In this document: positions 31,807 to 40,309 of the stretch, one piece after another
How positions within the stretch are numbered: the stretch's first letter is position 1
How the letters are laid out: each line of letters begins with the position of its first letter
Source: Streptomyces sp. DH5
GTDB taxonomy: Bacteria > Actinomycetota > Actinomycetes > Streptomycetales > Streptomycetaceae
Direction of reading: 5' to 3'
NCBI RefSeq assembly: GCF_020873915.1
Contig: NZ_JAHWGP010000008.1
Coordinates: 62,001-126,000 of the forward strand
DNA: 64,000 nucleotides
Translations under genes and position numbers: made by a program
Notes under the pieces: model-generated
The model's input: only the letters and a program-made list of their open reading frames with translations
Told to the model about the DNA's origin: nothing
Databases searched by the model: none

Positions 31807-34411
31807 GATTCCGCTCGGCGACTGGGTCAACAGCACCGTCGACTGGCTGCTCGACAACGTCACCTGGCTGTTCGACTTCTTCAAGGCCGTCTTCACCGGC
31901 GCCTACGACGGGGTCAACGCCGTCCTCCAGGCGCCCGAACCGCTGATCCTCTGCGGCATCTTCGCGCTGATCGCCTTCTGGCTGCGCGGCACCTTCGCCG
32001 GTGTCCTCACCTTCGTGGGCTTCGCCTTCCTCGACTCCATGGAGTTGTGGGAGGACTCGATGGTGACGCTGGCCCTGGTCGTCGTCGCCACCGTGATCGC
32101 CCTGGTCATCTCGGTGCCGGTGGGCATCTGGGCGGCCCGCTCCGACCGGGTCAGCGCCTTCGTCCGGCCGATCCTCGACTTCATGCAGACGCTGCCGGCG
32201 ATGATCTACCTCATCCCGGCGATCCTGTTCTTCGGGACCGGACCCGCCCCGGGCATCGTCGCCACCCTGATCTTCGCGCTCGCCCCGGGCGTGCGCATGA
32301 CCGAGCTGGGCATCCGCCAGGTCGACAAGGAACTGGTCGAGGCCGCCGAGGCGTTCGGCACCACGCCCCGCAACACCCTGATGCGCGTCCAGCTCCCGCT
32401 GGCACTGCCCACGGTGATGGCGGGCGTCAACCAGGTCATCATGCTCGGCCTGTCCATGGCGGCCATCGCCGGCATGGTCGGCACCGGCGGCCTCGGCGGC
32501 GCCGTCATCGAGGCCATCGGCCAGCTGAACATCGGCCTGGGCGCCGAGTCCGGTCTCGCCATCGTCATCCTGGCGATCTACCTGGACCGCATGACCAGCG
32601 CCCTGGGCACCCACGTCTCCCCGCTCGGCCGGCGCGCCGCGGCCAAGGCCCGGGCCGCCCAGGGACTGAAGATCTGGTCCTACCGGCCCCGTCCGCAGGT
32701 CGCCGTGATCGGCATCGTCGTCCTCGCCCTGGTCGCCGGCGGCATGGGCCTGTTCGGCGGCGGCGCCGGCTCCGCCGGGACCACCGCCGACGACAAGAAC
32801 GTCGGCGACGGCAAGAAGATCAGCATCGGTTACATCCCGTGGGACGAGGGCGTCGCCTCCACCTTCCTGTGGAAGGAGATCCTGGAGCAGCGGGGCTTCG
32901 AGGTCGAGGCCAAGCAGCTCGACGCCGGGCCGCTCTACACCGCGCTCGCCCAGGGCGACGTCGACTTCCAGACCGATGCCTGGCTGCCCACCACGCACGC
33001 GGAGTACTGGAAGAAGTACGGCAAGCAGCTCGAGGACCTCGGCACCTGGTACGAGGAGACGACGCTGGAGCTGTCCGTCCCGGCGTACATGGAGGGCATC
33101 GACTCGCTGGAGGACCTGAAGGGCAAGGCCGCCACCTTCGGCGGGAAGATCACCGGCATCGAGTCCAGCGCCGGCATGATGGGCCTGCTGAAGAGCAAGG
33201 TCCTGGGCGACTACGGCCTGGACGAGGAGTACGAGGTCGTCGACAGCTCCACCCCGGCGATGCTGGCCGAGCTCAAGCGCGCCTACAGCAAGAAGCAACC
33301 GGTCGTCGTCACGCTCTGGTCGCCGCACTGGGCGTACAGCGACTACGACCTGAAGAAGCTGAAGGACCCCAAGGGCTCCTGGGGTGAGGGCGACGCCGTA
33401 CACCTGGTGTCCCGCAAGGGCTTCGCCGGTGAGAACCCGGTCGTCGGCCAGTGGCTGAAGGACTTCTCGATGACCGAGAAGGAACTCACCGGCCTGGAGG
33501 CCGAGATCAACAAGGCCGGCAAGGGCCGGCAGCAGGACGCCGTCCGCGCCTGGCTCGGGGAGAACCCGGGCGTCGTCGACAAGCTGGCCCCGGTCGGCTC
33601 CGGCGACACCCCCGCCGAGGCGAAGCGGACCCTGGACGTGGCGTGGTTCCCCTGGGAGGAGGACGTCGCCATCACCTACCTGTGGAAGAACGTCCTGGAG
33701 CGGCGCGGCTACAAGCTGAACCTGAAGCAGATGGAGGTCGGCCCGGTCTACACCGGCCTCGCCTCCGGGGACCTCGACCTCAACTTCGACGCCTGGCTCC
33801 CGCACTCGCAGAAGAACTTCTACGAGCCGAACAAGGACAAGCTCACCGACCTCGGCACGTGGTACGAACCGGTATCCCTGGAGATCTCCGTCCCCTCCTA
33901 CGTCAAGGACGTCAAGTCCCTGGCGGACCTCAAGGGGAAGTCCGACCTGTTCGACGGGCGGATCGTCGGCATCGAACCGGGCACCGGCCAGATGGACATC
34001 CTGAAGAACAAGGTCCTGCCGGCCTACGGCCTGGACAAGGAGTACGAGGTCGTCGACGGCTCCTCGCCGGCGATGCTGGCCGAGCTCAAGCGGGCCTACG
34101 CCAAGAAGGAGCCCGTCGCGGTCACCCTCTGGTCGCCGCACTGGTCGTACAGCGAGTACGAGCTGACCAAGCTCGAGGACCCGAAGCGCGCCTGGGGCGA
34201 GAGCAACACCATCCACACCATCGCGAGCAAGGAGTTCCCCGAGCAGTACCCCCGGCTCACGCAGTGGATCAAGGGCTTCACGATGAGCGAGGACGAGCTC
34301 GGCACCCTGGAGAAGGAGATCAAGGACCGAGGCCAGGGCAAGGAGGAGGAAGCCGTTGCCGCCTGGCTCGAGGAGCACCCGGACATCGTGGGGCGGATGA
34401 CCCCGCAGTAG
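31799..34411 (+). CDS. Betaine transporter permease fused to two substrate-binding domains
   Basis: An 870-residue fusion. Residues 1-320 are a ProW/OpuAB-type permease with about seven hydrophobic segments and the coupling motif EAAEAFGTTPRNTLMRVQLPLALP. After one more membrane span two OpuAC substrate-binding domains follow in tandem (about 338-605 and 611-870). Each has the Trp residues expected of a betaine cage (IPWDEGVAST ... LWSPHWAYSDY; FPWEEDVAIT ... LWSPHWSYSEY), and the two share a long block beginning PAMLAELKRAY. Fusion of one binding domain to the permease is known (OpuABC); two in a row is unusual. It likely imports glycine betaine or choline-like osmolytes. Confidence 0.9.
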   Translation: MPRIPLGDWVNSTVDWLLDNVTWLFDFFKAVFTGAYDGVNAVLQAPEPLILCGIFALIAFWLRGTFAGVLTFVGFAFLDSMELWEDSMVTLALVVVATVIALVISVPVGIWAARSDRVSAFVRPILDFMQTLPAMIYLIPAILFFGTGPAPGIVATLIFALAPGVRMTELGIRQVDKELVEAAEAFGTTPRNTLMRVQLPLALPTVMAGVNQVIMLGLSMAAIAGMVGTGGLGGAVIEAIGQLNIGLGAESGLAIVILAIYLDRMTSALGTHVSPLGRRAAAKARAAQGLKIWSYRPRPQVAVIGIVVLALVAGGMGLFGGGAGSAGTTADDKNVGDGKKISIGYIPWDEGVASTFLWKEILEQRGFEVEAKQLDAGPLYTALAQGDVDFQTDAWLPTTHAEYWKKYGKQLEDLGTWYEETTLELSVPAYMEGIDSLEDLKGKAATFGGKITGIESSAGMMGLLKSKVLGDYGLDEEYEVVDSSTPAMLAELKRAYSKKQPVVVTLWSPHWAYSDYDLKKLKDPKGSWGEGDAVHLVSRKGFAGENPVVGQWLKDFSMTEKELTGLEAEINKAGKGRQQDAVRAWLGENPGVVDKLAPVGSGDTPAEAKRTLDVAWFPWEEDVAITYLWKNVLERRGYKLNLKQMEVGPVYTGLASGDLDLNFDAWLPHSQKNFYEPNKDKLTDLGTWYEPVSLEISVPSYVKDVKSLADLKGKSDLFDGRIVGIEPGTGQMDILKNKVLPAYGLDKEYEVVDGSSPAMLAELKRAYAKKEPVAVTLWSPHWSYSEYELTKLEDPKRAWGESNTIHTIASKEFPEQYPRLTQWIKGFTMSEDELGTLEKEIKDRGQGKEEEAVAAWLEEHPDIVGRMTPQ

Positions 34412-34419
34412 GCGACCGC

Positions 34420-34516
34420 GCCGCGGGAAACCGTTCCCGCGGCCGTCCGCCGTACCGGCCGCCCCGGGGGCGGGCCCGGACCCGCACCTGACGGCGCGGC
34501 CGGGCCCGCCCCCGGG
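34420..34516 (+). terminator. Double hairpin terminator after the betaine transporter
   Basis: The first hairpin is a 10-bp perfect stem (34420-34429 with 34434-34443, loop accg) 8 bp after the stop. The second is a 17-bp perfect inverted repeat of only G and C (34463-34479 with 34500-34516, 20-bp loop). There is no T-run. Confidence 0.75.
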
Positions 34517-34849
34517 CATGTCCGGACCCCGCCGCACCGACGGTAGGAATCCGGCCAACCGCGGAGAGTGATGTCCTCCCCGGACCTTCCGGACCCTCCT
34601 GGTGACCTTCCGCCGGGCCCGGGTGACAATGGCGGGAACACCCCCTTTCCGTCACGCGGGGGACCGAGGGGGCCGCCGGGCGGCTGGCGCGAACCGTGAG
34701 GTCGGCACCGGCCGCGCGGGACGGCGACGCGACAGGCGCCTGAAACGGTTTGCCGAACATGCGTAGGGTGCAGACAACTCAACGGCAGGAGTGCGCCGCG
34801 ACGGTGGCGCACGGGGTGCGGGACGATCGGCGAGGAGGGAGCCGGAGCG
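34517..34849. other. 333-bp region upstream of the XRE-cupin gene
   Basis: It holds no gene. A TAGGGT at 34764-34769 with TGAAAC at 34741-34746 (17-bp spacer) is a reasonable promoter for the regulator gene at 34850. The leader then includes gaggaggga just before the ATG. I see no terminator structures other than the double hairpin to the left. Confidence 0.4.
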
Positions 34850-35419
34850 ATGGGCGACCACAAAGAACAGCCTCTGCGGGTGGGCGCGGCCGTACGGCGT
34901 CGCCGCCGCACGCTTGAGCTCACCCTCGCCGTCGTGGCCGAGCGCAGCGGCCTGTCGGTCCCGTTCCTGAGCCAGATCGAGAACGAGCGGGCCCGTCCCA
35001 GCCAGAGTTCCCTGGAGAAGGTCGCCGACGCCCTGCGCACCACCGCGGTGGAGCTCCTCGCCGCCGCCGACCCGGCCTGCAGCGTTGACGTGGTCCGCGC
35101 CGAGGGCGCCGTGCCGTGGGTGGAGCCCCGGGTGCGTTCCCTGGTGCGCGGTCACCATCAGATGCACGCCTCGGAGTTCACCGGCGACCACGACGCGGGC
35201 CGTGAACTTCAGTACCGCAACGACCAGTTGATGTACGTGGCCGACGGCGCCGTCGAGATCGAGGCGGAGGGCCGCGCCTACCGCCTCGGCCGTGGCGACA
35301 CCCTGTACCTGACCGGAGGCGTCCGGCACCGCTGGCGGGCCACGGTCCCCGAGACCCGGCTGCTGGTCGTCGCGGTCGCCGAGGACATCGAGGCGCTGCG
35401 GGACAGGCCGCAGCGGTGA
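34850..35419 (+). CDS. XRE-family regulator with C-terminal cupin domain
   Basis: A 189-residue DNA-binding protein: helix-turn-helix at about residues 14-65 (LTLAVVAERSGLSVPFLSQIENERARPS) and a cupin sensor domain at about 95-180 (GRELQYRNDQLMYVADGAVEIEAEGRAYRLGRGDTLYL). Such proteins often sense a small metabolite. The start follows gaggaggga. The stop overlaps the next gene by 4 bp (gtga), so the BtuF-like protein is co-translated and may be related in function. Confidence 0.88.
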   Translation: MGDHKEQPLRVGAAVRRRRRTLELTLAVVAERSGLSVPFLSQIENERARPSQSSLEKVADALRTTAVELLAAADPACSVDVVRAEGAVPWVEPRVRSLVRGHHQMHASEFTGDHDAGRELQYRNDQLMYVADGAVEIEAEGRAYRLGRGDTLYLTGGVRHRWRATVPETRLLVVAVAEDIEALRDRPQR

Positions 35420-36147
35420 GCCGTCCCCGGGTCGTCTCCCTGGTCCCCTCGCTCACGGAGGCGGTGGCGCGCTCCGCCCCCGGCTGCCTGGTCGGCGCCA
35501 CCGACTGGTGCACGCACCCGGCCGGACTGGACGTCGTACGCGTCGGCGGCACGAAGAACCCGCAGGTGGACCGGATCGCCGCCCTCGCCCCCGACCTGGT
35601 GATCGCCAACGAGGAGGAGAACCGCGAGCCCGACCTGGCGGCCCTGCGGACGGCCGGCCTCGACGTACTGGTGACGGAGGTGCGGACGCTGCCGGGGGCC
35701 TTCGGCGAGCTGGACCGGGTGCTCACCGCGTGCGGGCTGACGGCACGCCCCCGGTGGCTGGACGAGGCCGAGACCGCCTGGGACGCCCTGCCCCCGCCCC
35801 GCGCGCACCTGACGGCGGTCGTGCCGATCTGGCGGCGCCCCTGGATGGTGCTGGGCCGGGACACCTTCGCCGGTGACCTGCTCGCCAGGCTGGGCGTCCG
35901 CCACGTCCACGCCACCCACCCCGAGCGCTACCCGCGCGTCCCGCTCGACGAACTGCGCGCCGCACGGCCGGACCTCGTCGTGCTCCCCGACGAGCCGTAC
36001 CGCTTCACCGCCGACGACGGCCCCGAGGCCTTCCCCGGAGTGCGCTGCGCGCTGGTCGGCGGCCGGCACCTCACCTGGTACGGGCCGTCGCTGGCCGAGG
36101 CGCCGGCCGCGCTGGCCAGGGCCCTGAAAGCGGCACACAGCCCATAA
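35416..36147 (+). CDS. BtuF-like helical-backbone metal/cobalamin-binding protein lacking a signal peptide
   Basis: A 243-residue protein of the class III periplasmic binding fold: RVVSLVPSLTEAVA at the N-terminus, VGGTKNPQVDRIAALAPDLVIANEEENREPD, then a long helix and a second lobe. The protein starts directly at the mature-domain sequence and has no signal peptide or lipobox, so it should stay in the cytoplasm. There is no adjacent permease or ATPase. It is coupled to the XRE-cupin regulator upstream. The ligand may be a vitamin B12-like or iron compound; this is inference from fold only. The stop is also the start of the next -10 box. Confidence 0.82.
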   Translation: MSRPRVVSLVPSLTEAVARSAPGCLVGATDWCTHPAGLDVVRVGGTKNPQVDRIAALAPDLVIANEEENREPDLAALRTAGLDVLVTEVRTLPGAFGELDRVLTACGLTARPRWLDEAETAWDALPPPRAHLTAVVPIWRRPWMVLGRDTFAGDLLARLGVRHVHATHPERYPRVPLDELRAARPDLVVLPDEPYRFTADDGPEAFPGVRCALVGGRHLTWYGPSLAEAPAALARALKAAHSP

Positions 36148-36150
36148 GCT
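36145..36150 (+). promoter_or_regulatory. -10 box embedded in a stop codon, before the LysR gene
   Basis: TAAGCT begins with the TAA stop of the BtuF-like gene and ends 6 bp before the LysR ATG. No Shine-Dalgarno is visible between. Confidence 0.45.
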
Positions 36151-36156
36151 GGTCTT

Positions 36157-37092
36157 ATGAGCGGCATGCAGGACCACACCGACCATCGCCACAGGAGCAC
36201 CGGGTCCCTGGCCCACCGGGTACCGGACCTCGGGGGTCTGGAACTGCTGTTGGCGGTGGCGCGGCTGGGCAGCCTGGGCGGCGCGGCGCGGGAGCTGGGC
36301 ATCACCCAGCCCGCGGCGAGCAGCCGCGTGCGGTCGATGGAACGGCAGCTCGGGGTGGCCCTGGTCGACCGCTCGCCGAGAGGATCACGGCTGACCGGAG
36401 CGGGGGCGCTGGTCACCGACTGGGCGCGGCGGATCGTCGAGGCGGCGGAGGCGTTCGACGCGGGCGCGCAGGCGCTGCGGGACCGCCGGGACTCACGGCT
36501 GCGGGTGGCTGCCAGCATGACGATCGCCGAGTACCTGCTGCCGGGGTGGCTGCTCGCGCTGCGCGCGGAGCGGCCGGACACGGCGGTGTCGCTGCTCGCG
36601 GGGAACTCGGCGGCGGTCGCGGAGCGGCTGGTGTCGGGGGAGGCGGACATCGGGTTCGTGGAGGGGCTGACCGTGCCGGCAGGGCTGGACTCCGCGGTGA
36701 TCGCCCGCGACCGCTTGATCGTGGTCGCGGCGCTGTCGCACGCGTGGGCCCGCAGACGGCGGCCGCTGGCCGCCGAGGAACTGGCGGCGACCCCGCTGAT
36801 CCTGCGGGAGGAGGGGTCGGGGACGCGGCAGGTGCTGGACGCGGCGCTGGGCGGGCTGGCGCGACCGTTGATCGAGGTGTCCTCGACGACCGCGGTGAAG
36901 GCGGCGGTGGTGGGCGGGGCGGGGCCGGCGGTGCTGAGTGAGCTGGCGGTGGGGGAGGAGCTGGCGATGCGGCGGCTGGTGCGGATCCCGGTGGACGGGG
37001 TGGCGCTGGCCCGCGATCTGCGCGCGGTGTGGCGGGCAGGGCACCCGCCCGCCGGACCGGCGCGGGCCCTGTTGTCGCTGACGCGGGGGTGA
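36157..37092 (+). CDS. LysR-family transcriptional regulator
   Basis: A 311-residue LysR protein. Winged helix at about residues 25-85 (LELLLAVARLGSLGGAARELGITQPAASSRVRSMERQLG) and a substrate-binding domain afterwards (LRVAASMTIAEYLLPGWLLALRAERPD). The normal arrangement of LysR with a divergent target is absent; neighbours are on either side in other orientations, so the target is not evident. Likely leaderless, as its start lies 6 bp after a -10-like hexamer. Confidence 0.88.
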   Translation: MSGMQDHTDHRHRSTGSLAHRVPDLGGLELLLAVARLGSLGGAARELGITQPAASSRVRSMERQLGVALVDRSPRGSRLTGAGALVTDWARRIVEAAEAFDAGAQALRDRRDSRLRVAASMTIAEYLLPGWLLALRAERPDTAVSLLAGNSAAVAERLVSGEADIGFVEGLTVPAGLDSAVIARDRLIVVAALSHAWARRRRPLAAEELAATPLILREEGSGTRQVLDAALGGLARPLIEVSSTTAVKAAVVGGAGPAVLSELAVGEELAMRRLVRIPVDGVALARDLRAVWRAGHPPAGPARALLSLTRG

Positions 37093-37189
37093 GGGCGCTC
37101 ACCGGACGACTTCGCGTCCACCCCTCACCGGCCGGGGGAGGCACGACCGCCTGCCCCGGCGGGACCGGGGAGGCGGCGTCCGGCCGCGG

Positions 37190-37876
37190 TCACGGTGTCG
37201 CCGAGACGATCAGGGCTCGCACCACGCGGAGGTCCTCGGCCATCTCGGGGTGCCATTGGACGCCCAGGGTCCAGGGACCGGTGGCGAGTTCGACGGCCTC
37301 GATCGTGCCGTCCTCCGCGTAGGCCGAGGGAATCAGGTTCCGGCCCAGGCGGTCGACCGCCTGGTGGTGGTAGGCCGGTACGTCGGTCCGCTCCGGGACG
37401 GCTTCGGCGTAGCGCGTGCCCGGGACCGGTTTCACCGTATGCCGGCCGAAGGCGCCCGGAACCCCCGCGTGGCCCTCGATGTGCTGGACGAGCGTGCCGC
37501 CGAGGGCGACGTTCAGCACCTGCATGCCCCGGCAGATGCCCAGCAGCGGGACGCCCCGCTCCAGCGCGGCCGCGATCAGGGCCAGTTCCCAGGCGTCCCG
37601 CGCCCGGTCGGGTGGCCCGGTGCGCGGATCGGGTACGGCGCCGTAGTGCACGGGCTCCACGTCGGGGCCGCCCGCGACCACCAGGCCGTCGAGCCGCGCC
37701 ACCGTGTCCGCCGCCCGCTCCGGCGCGTCCGGCGGCAGCATCGCGGCCAGTCCGCCCGCCCGCTGCACCAGCCGCGGATAGCCGGTCGGCAGCAGCGCCG
37801 CGTCGAGCTGCCATCCTCCCCAGCGCACACCGGACTCCGCGTACGTGCTGATGCCGATGAGTGGTCCGGACGCCAT
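37190..37876 (-). CDS. Peptidase C26-type gamma-glutamyl amide hydrolase (PuuD-like)
   Basis: A 228-residue class I glutamine amidotransferase-like hydrolase. Nucleophile Cys in PLLGICRGMQVLNVALGG, His in GVQWHPEM, and AGGPDVEP upstream. The family splits gamma-glutamyl amides such as gamma-glutamyl-GABA; here the likely substrate is the oxidised product of gamma-glutamylethanolamide. The ATG at 37876 starts 5 bp after the permease stop, so permease and hydrolase are one transcript. It belongs to the glnA4 cluster. Confidence 0.9.
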   Translation of the reverse strand: MASGPLIGISTYAESGVRWGGWQLDAALLPTGYPRLVQRAGGLAAMLPPDAPERAADTVARLDGLVVAGGPDVEPVHYGAVPDPRTGPPDRARDAWELALIAAALERGVPLLGICRGMQVLNVALGGTLVQHIEGHAGVPGAFGRHTVKPVPGTRYAEAVPERTDVPAYHHQAVDRLGRNLIPSAYAEDGTIEAVELATGPWTLGVQWHPEMAEDLRVVRALIVSATP

Positions 37877-37881
37877 GCGGG

Positions 37882-39342
37882 TCACCCTTCCCCGATCCGT
37901 TCCCGGGACAACTCCGCCTCGGCGGCCGCCAGCGCCGCGAACTCCTCCTCCGGCGCCTTCGCCACCAGGTGCCTGCGGCTGTACAGGCCGAAGTACGCCA
38001 GCGCCACGATGTACACCGCCAGCGCGATGAAGGCGGCCGTCACATCCACCAGGAACGTCGCCACCAGCGCCGCGCACGCCAGTACCAGGGCCACCGACGA
38101 GGTCAGCACACCGCCCGGCGTCCGGTACGGCCGCGGCAGCTCCGGCTCCCGGCGGCGCAGCACGATGTGGGACAGCGACATCAGCGCGTACGAGATTGTC
38201 GCGCCGAAGACGGCGATGTTCAGCATGCGGGCCCCGTCGCCCGTCCCGGCGGCCAGCGCGAAACCGATCGCACCCGGTACCAGCAGACCGAGGTACGGCG
38301 CCCGGCGCCTGCTGGTGAGGGAGAGGAACCTCGGCAGGTAGCCCGCGCGGGACAGCGCGAAGAGCTGGCGCGAACCGGCGTAGATCAGCGAGAAGAACGA
38401 CGCGACCAGCCCCGCGAGGCCCGCGTAGTTCACGATCCGGCTCAGCACCGTCGCCTCGCCGTCCGGCTGGAGCGCCTCCACCAGCGGATTGCCCGTGTCC
38501 TGGACGGCCGCCGAGCCCCGCGCCCCGGCCGCCGCGAAGAAGGTCACCACGGCCAGCACCAGCAGGATGCCCATCGACCAGCGGATCGCCTTCGGCAGCG
38601 TACGGGCCGGTTCCCTGGTCTCCTCGGCGGCCAGCGGCACGCCCTCCACGCCCAGGAAGAACCACATGCCGAACGGGAACGCCGCCCAGATGCCCAGCAG
38701 CCCCATCGGAAGCCACGAACTCGCGCCGAACGCCGAGGAGTCCACCGGGATGTCGTCGAGGGACGAGGCGTCGAACTCGGGCAGCGCCGCCAGCGCGAAG
38801 AGCACCAGCGCCGCCACCGCGATCCCCGTGACGACGAAGCTGAACCGCAGCGCCTCGCCCACGCCCCACAGGTGGATACCGATGAAGACGGCGAAACACG
38901 CCAGGTACACCGGCCAGCCGGACTCCAGGCCGAACAGGCCCAGCGACTCGACGTAGTCGCCGATGAAGATGGAGATGGCGGCGGGTGCGAGGACGTACTC
39001 GATGAGGATCGCGGTCCCGGTGAGGAACCCGCCCCACGGGCCGAGCGCCCGGCGGGCGAAGCCGTAGCCGCCGCCCGCCGTGGGCAGGACGGACGACAGC
39101 TCGGCGAGGGCGAAGACCATGCAGGCGTACATGGCGCCCATCAGCACCATGGCGATCGCCAGGCCGCCGAAACCGCCCTCGGCCAGGCCGAAGTTCCAGC
39201 CCGAGTAGTCGCCGGACACGACGTAGGCGACGCCGAGGCCGGTCAGCAGCAGCCAGCCGGCGCTGCCGCGGCGCAGCCTCCTGCGCTCCAGGTAGTCGTC
39301 CGCCTCACCGGCGGTCTCACGGGACGAAGACGGAAGGCTCAC
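37882..39342 (-). CDS. APC-superfamily amino acid/ethanolamine permease
   Basis: A 486-residue permease with 12 hydrophobic segments and N-terminal motifs of the ethanolamine permease branch (GLGVAYVVSGDYSGWNFGLAEGGFGG). The GTG at 39342 has ggggag upstream; further upstream codons in frame are unlikely. Next to a gamma-glutamyl hydrolase and divergent to glnA4, its expected cargo is ethanolamine or a similar amine. The C-terminus is an Ala/Glu-rich cytoplasmic tail. Confidence 0.87.
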   Translation of the reverse strand: MSLPSSSRETAGEADDYLERRRLRRGSAGWLLLTGLGVAYVVSGDYSGWNFGLAEGGFGGLAIAMVLMGAMYACMVFALAELSSVLPTAGGGYGFARRALGPWGGFLTGTAILIEYVLAPAAISIFIGDYVESLGLFGLESGWPVYLACFAVFIGIHLWGVGEALRFSFVVTGIAVAALVLFALAALPEFDASSLDDIPVDSSAFGASSWLPMGLLGIWAAFPFGMWFFLGVEGVPLAAEETREPARTLPKAIRWSMGILLVLAVVTFFAAAGARGSAAVQDTGNPLVEALQPDGEATVLSRIVNYAGLAGLVASFFSLIYAGSRQLFALSRAGYLPRFLSLTSRRRAPYLGLLVPGAIGFALAAGTGDGARMLNIAVFGATISYALMSLSHIVLRRREPELPRPYRTPGGVLTSSVALVLACAALVATFLVDVTAAFIALAVYIVALAYFGLYSRRHLVAKAPEEEFAALAAAEAELSRERIGEG

Positions 39343-39489
39343 GGTGCGGCTCCCCAGGGACGAGGGCGAGGAAGACGGGCAATGGAACGCAGCCAGACCT
39401 TTGTGGGCCCACACCTTCGTGGCGCGAGCACCGTGAGCGCAACCCCCCTGCGTCAAGCCGGGGCGAACCCTCCGCGCCGGGTCACGCCC

Positions 39490-40224
39490 TCACGCCAGAA
39501 ACCCCCGCAGCAGCGCGGCCGTCCCCGCGCAGTGCTCGCGCATCACCTCGCGCGCCGCGTCCGCGTCCCCCTCCAGCACCGCCTCCACCAGTGCCGCGTG
39601 CTGCCGCTGGGAGTGCTCCAGGTTGCGCACCAGCAGCGGGATGCAGTCCAGCAGATCGTTGATTGTGGCCCGGACGGCCGCGTACTGCGCGGTCAGCGTC
39701 CGTGAGCCGCTCAGCTCCGCCAGCGTGAGGTGGAACAGCGTGTCGAGGCGCCGGTACTCGGCCGGCGGAGCCTCCTGCGTGCCGGCCAGCGCCTCGCGCA
39801 GCCGCTCCGCACGCCCGTCCGACGGCCCGTGCGTCGCGCACAGGCCCGCCGCGCCCACCTCCAGCACCTCCCGGAAGCGCAGCACGTCCTCGATGTCCAC
39901 CCCGGCGGTCCGCCGCCTCAGCTCCTCCTCACCCGTGTCCGTGGGGCGGGGCAGCACGAACGTGCCGCCGTACCGGCCGCGCCGCGACTCCACCAGACCC
40001 TGGTCCTGGAGCACCTTCAGCACCTCGCGCAGCGTCACCCGGCTGATCCCCAGCCGCTCCGCCAGCTCCCGCTCGGCCGGCAGCCGCTCCCCGCCCGGCA
40101 CCAGGCCCAGCCGCACCACCTGGAGGATCTGCTCCAGCGCCTCCTCGAAACCGTTGCCAGCGCGGACCTGCCGCAACACCGGCGCCAACCGGTCCCCGAC
40201 CGCGCCGACCGCATCCTCGGGCAT
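39490..40224 (-). CDS. GntR/FadR-family regulator of the glnA4 cluster
   Basis: A 244-residue regulator with an N-terminal winged helix (LPAERELAERLGISRVTLREVLKVLQDQGL) and a C-terminal FCD ligand-binding domain (FREVLEVGAAGLCA ... FHLTLAELSG ... HAALVEAVLEGD). The ATG at 40224 follows gggaaggggg. It is divergent from glnA4, with a TGGT-N4-ACCA palindrome between. It is predicted to control the permease/hydrolase and glnA4-ALDH-SDR operons in response to an amine or its gamma-glutamyl form. Confidence 0.9.
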   Translation of the reverse strand: MPEDAVGAVGDRLAPVLRQVRAGNGFEEALEQILQVVRLGLVPGGERLPAERELAERLGISRVTLREVLKVLQDQGLVESRRGRYGGTFVLPRPTDTGEEELRRRTAGVDIEDVLRFREVLEVGAAGLCATHGPSDGRAERLREALAGTQEAPPAEYRRLDTLFHLTLAELSGSRTLTAQYAAVRATINDLLDCIPLLVRNLEHSQRQHAALVEAVLEGDADAAREVMREHCAGTAALLRGFLA

Positions 40225-40249
40225 CCCGCCGCGCCCCCTTCCCAAGCAA

Positions 40250-40261
40250 TGGTCCCCACCA
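40250..40261. promoter_or_regulatory. GntR-type operator TGGT-N4-ACCA
   Basis: A small inverted repeat TGGT(cccc)ACCA in the 85-bp divergent gap between the GntR gene and glnA4. FadR-subfamily regulators bind short TGGT/ACCA-type palindromes, so this is the best candidate for autoregulation and glnA4 control. Confidence 0.5.
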
Positions 40262-40309
40262 ATACCTTATGGCTCCCGGCTCGACCGCAGAAGCCCGAGG
40301 AGGCCCTCC

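Noticed and set aside
31637-34558. A 973-codon minus-strand frame opposite the betaine permease gene
   Set aside because: It is the mirror of repeated OpuAC-coding DNA, so apparent repeats in it come from the real gene.
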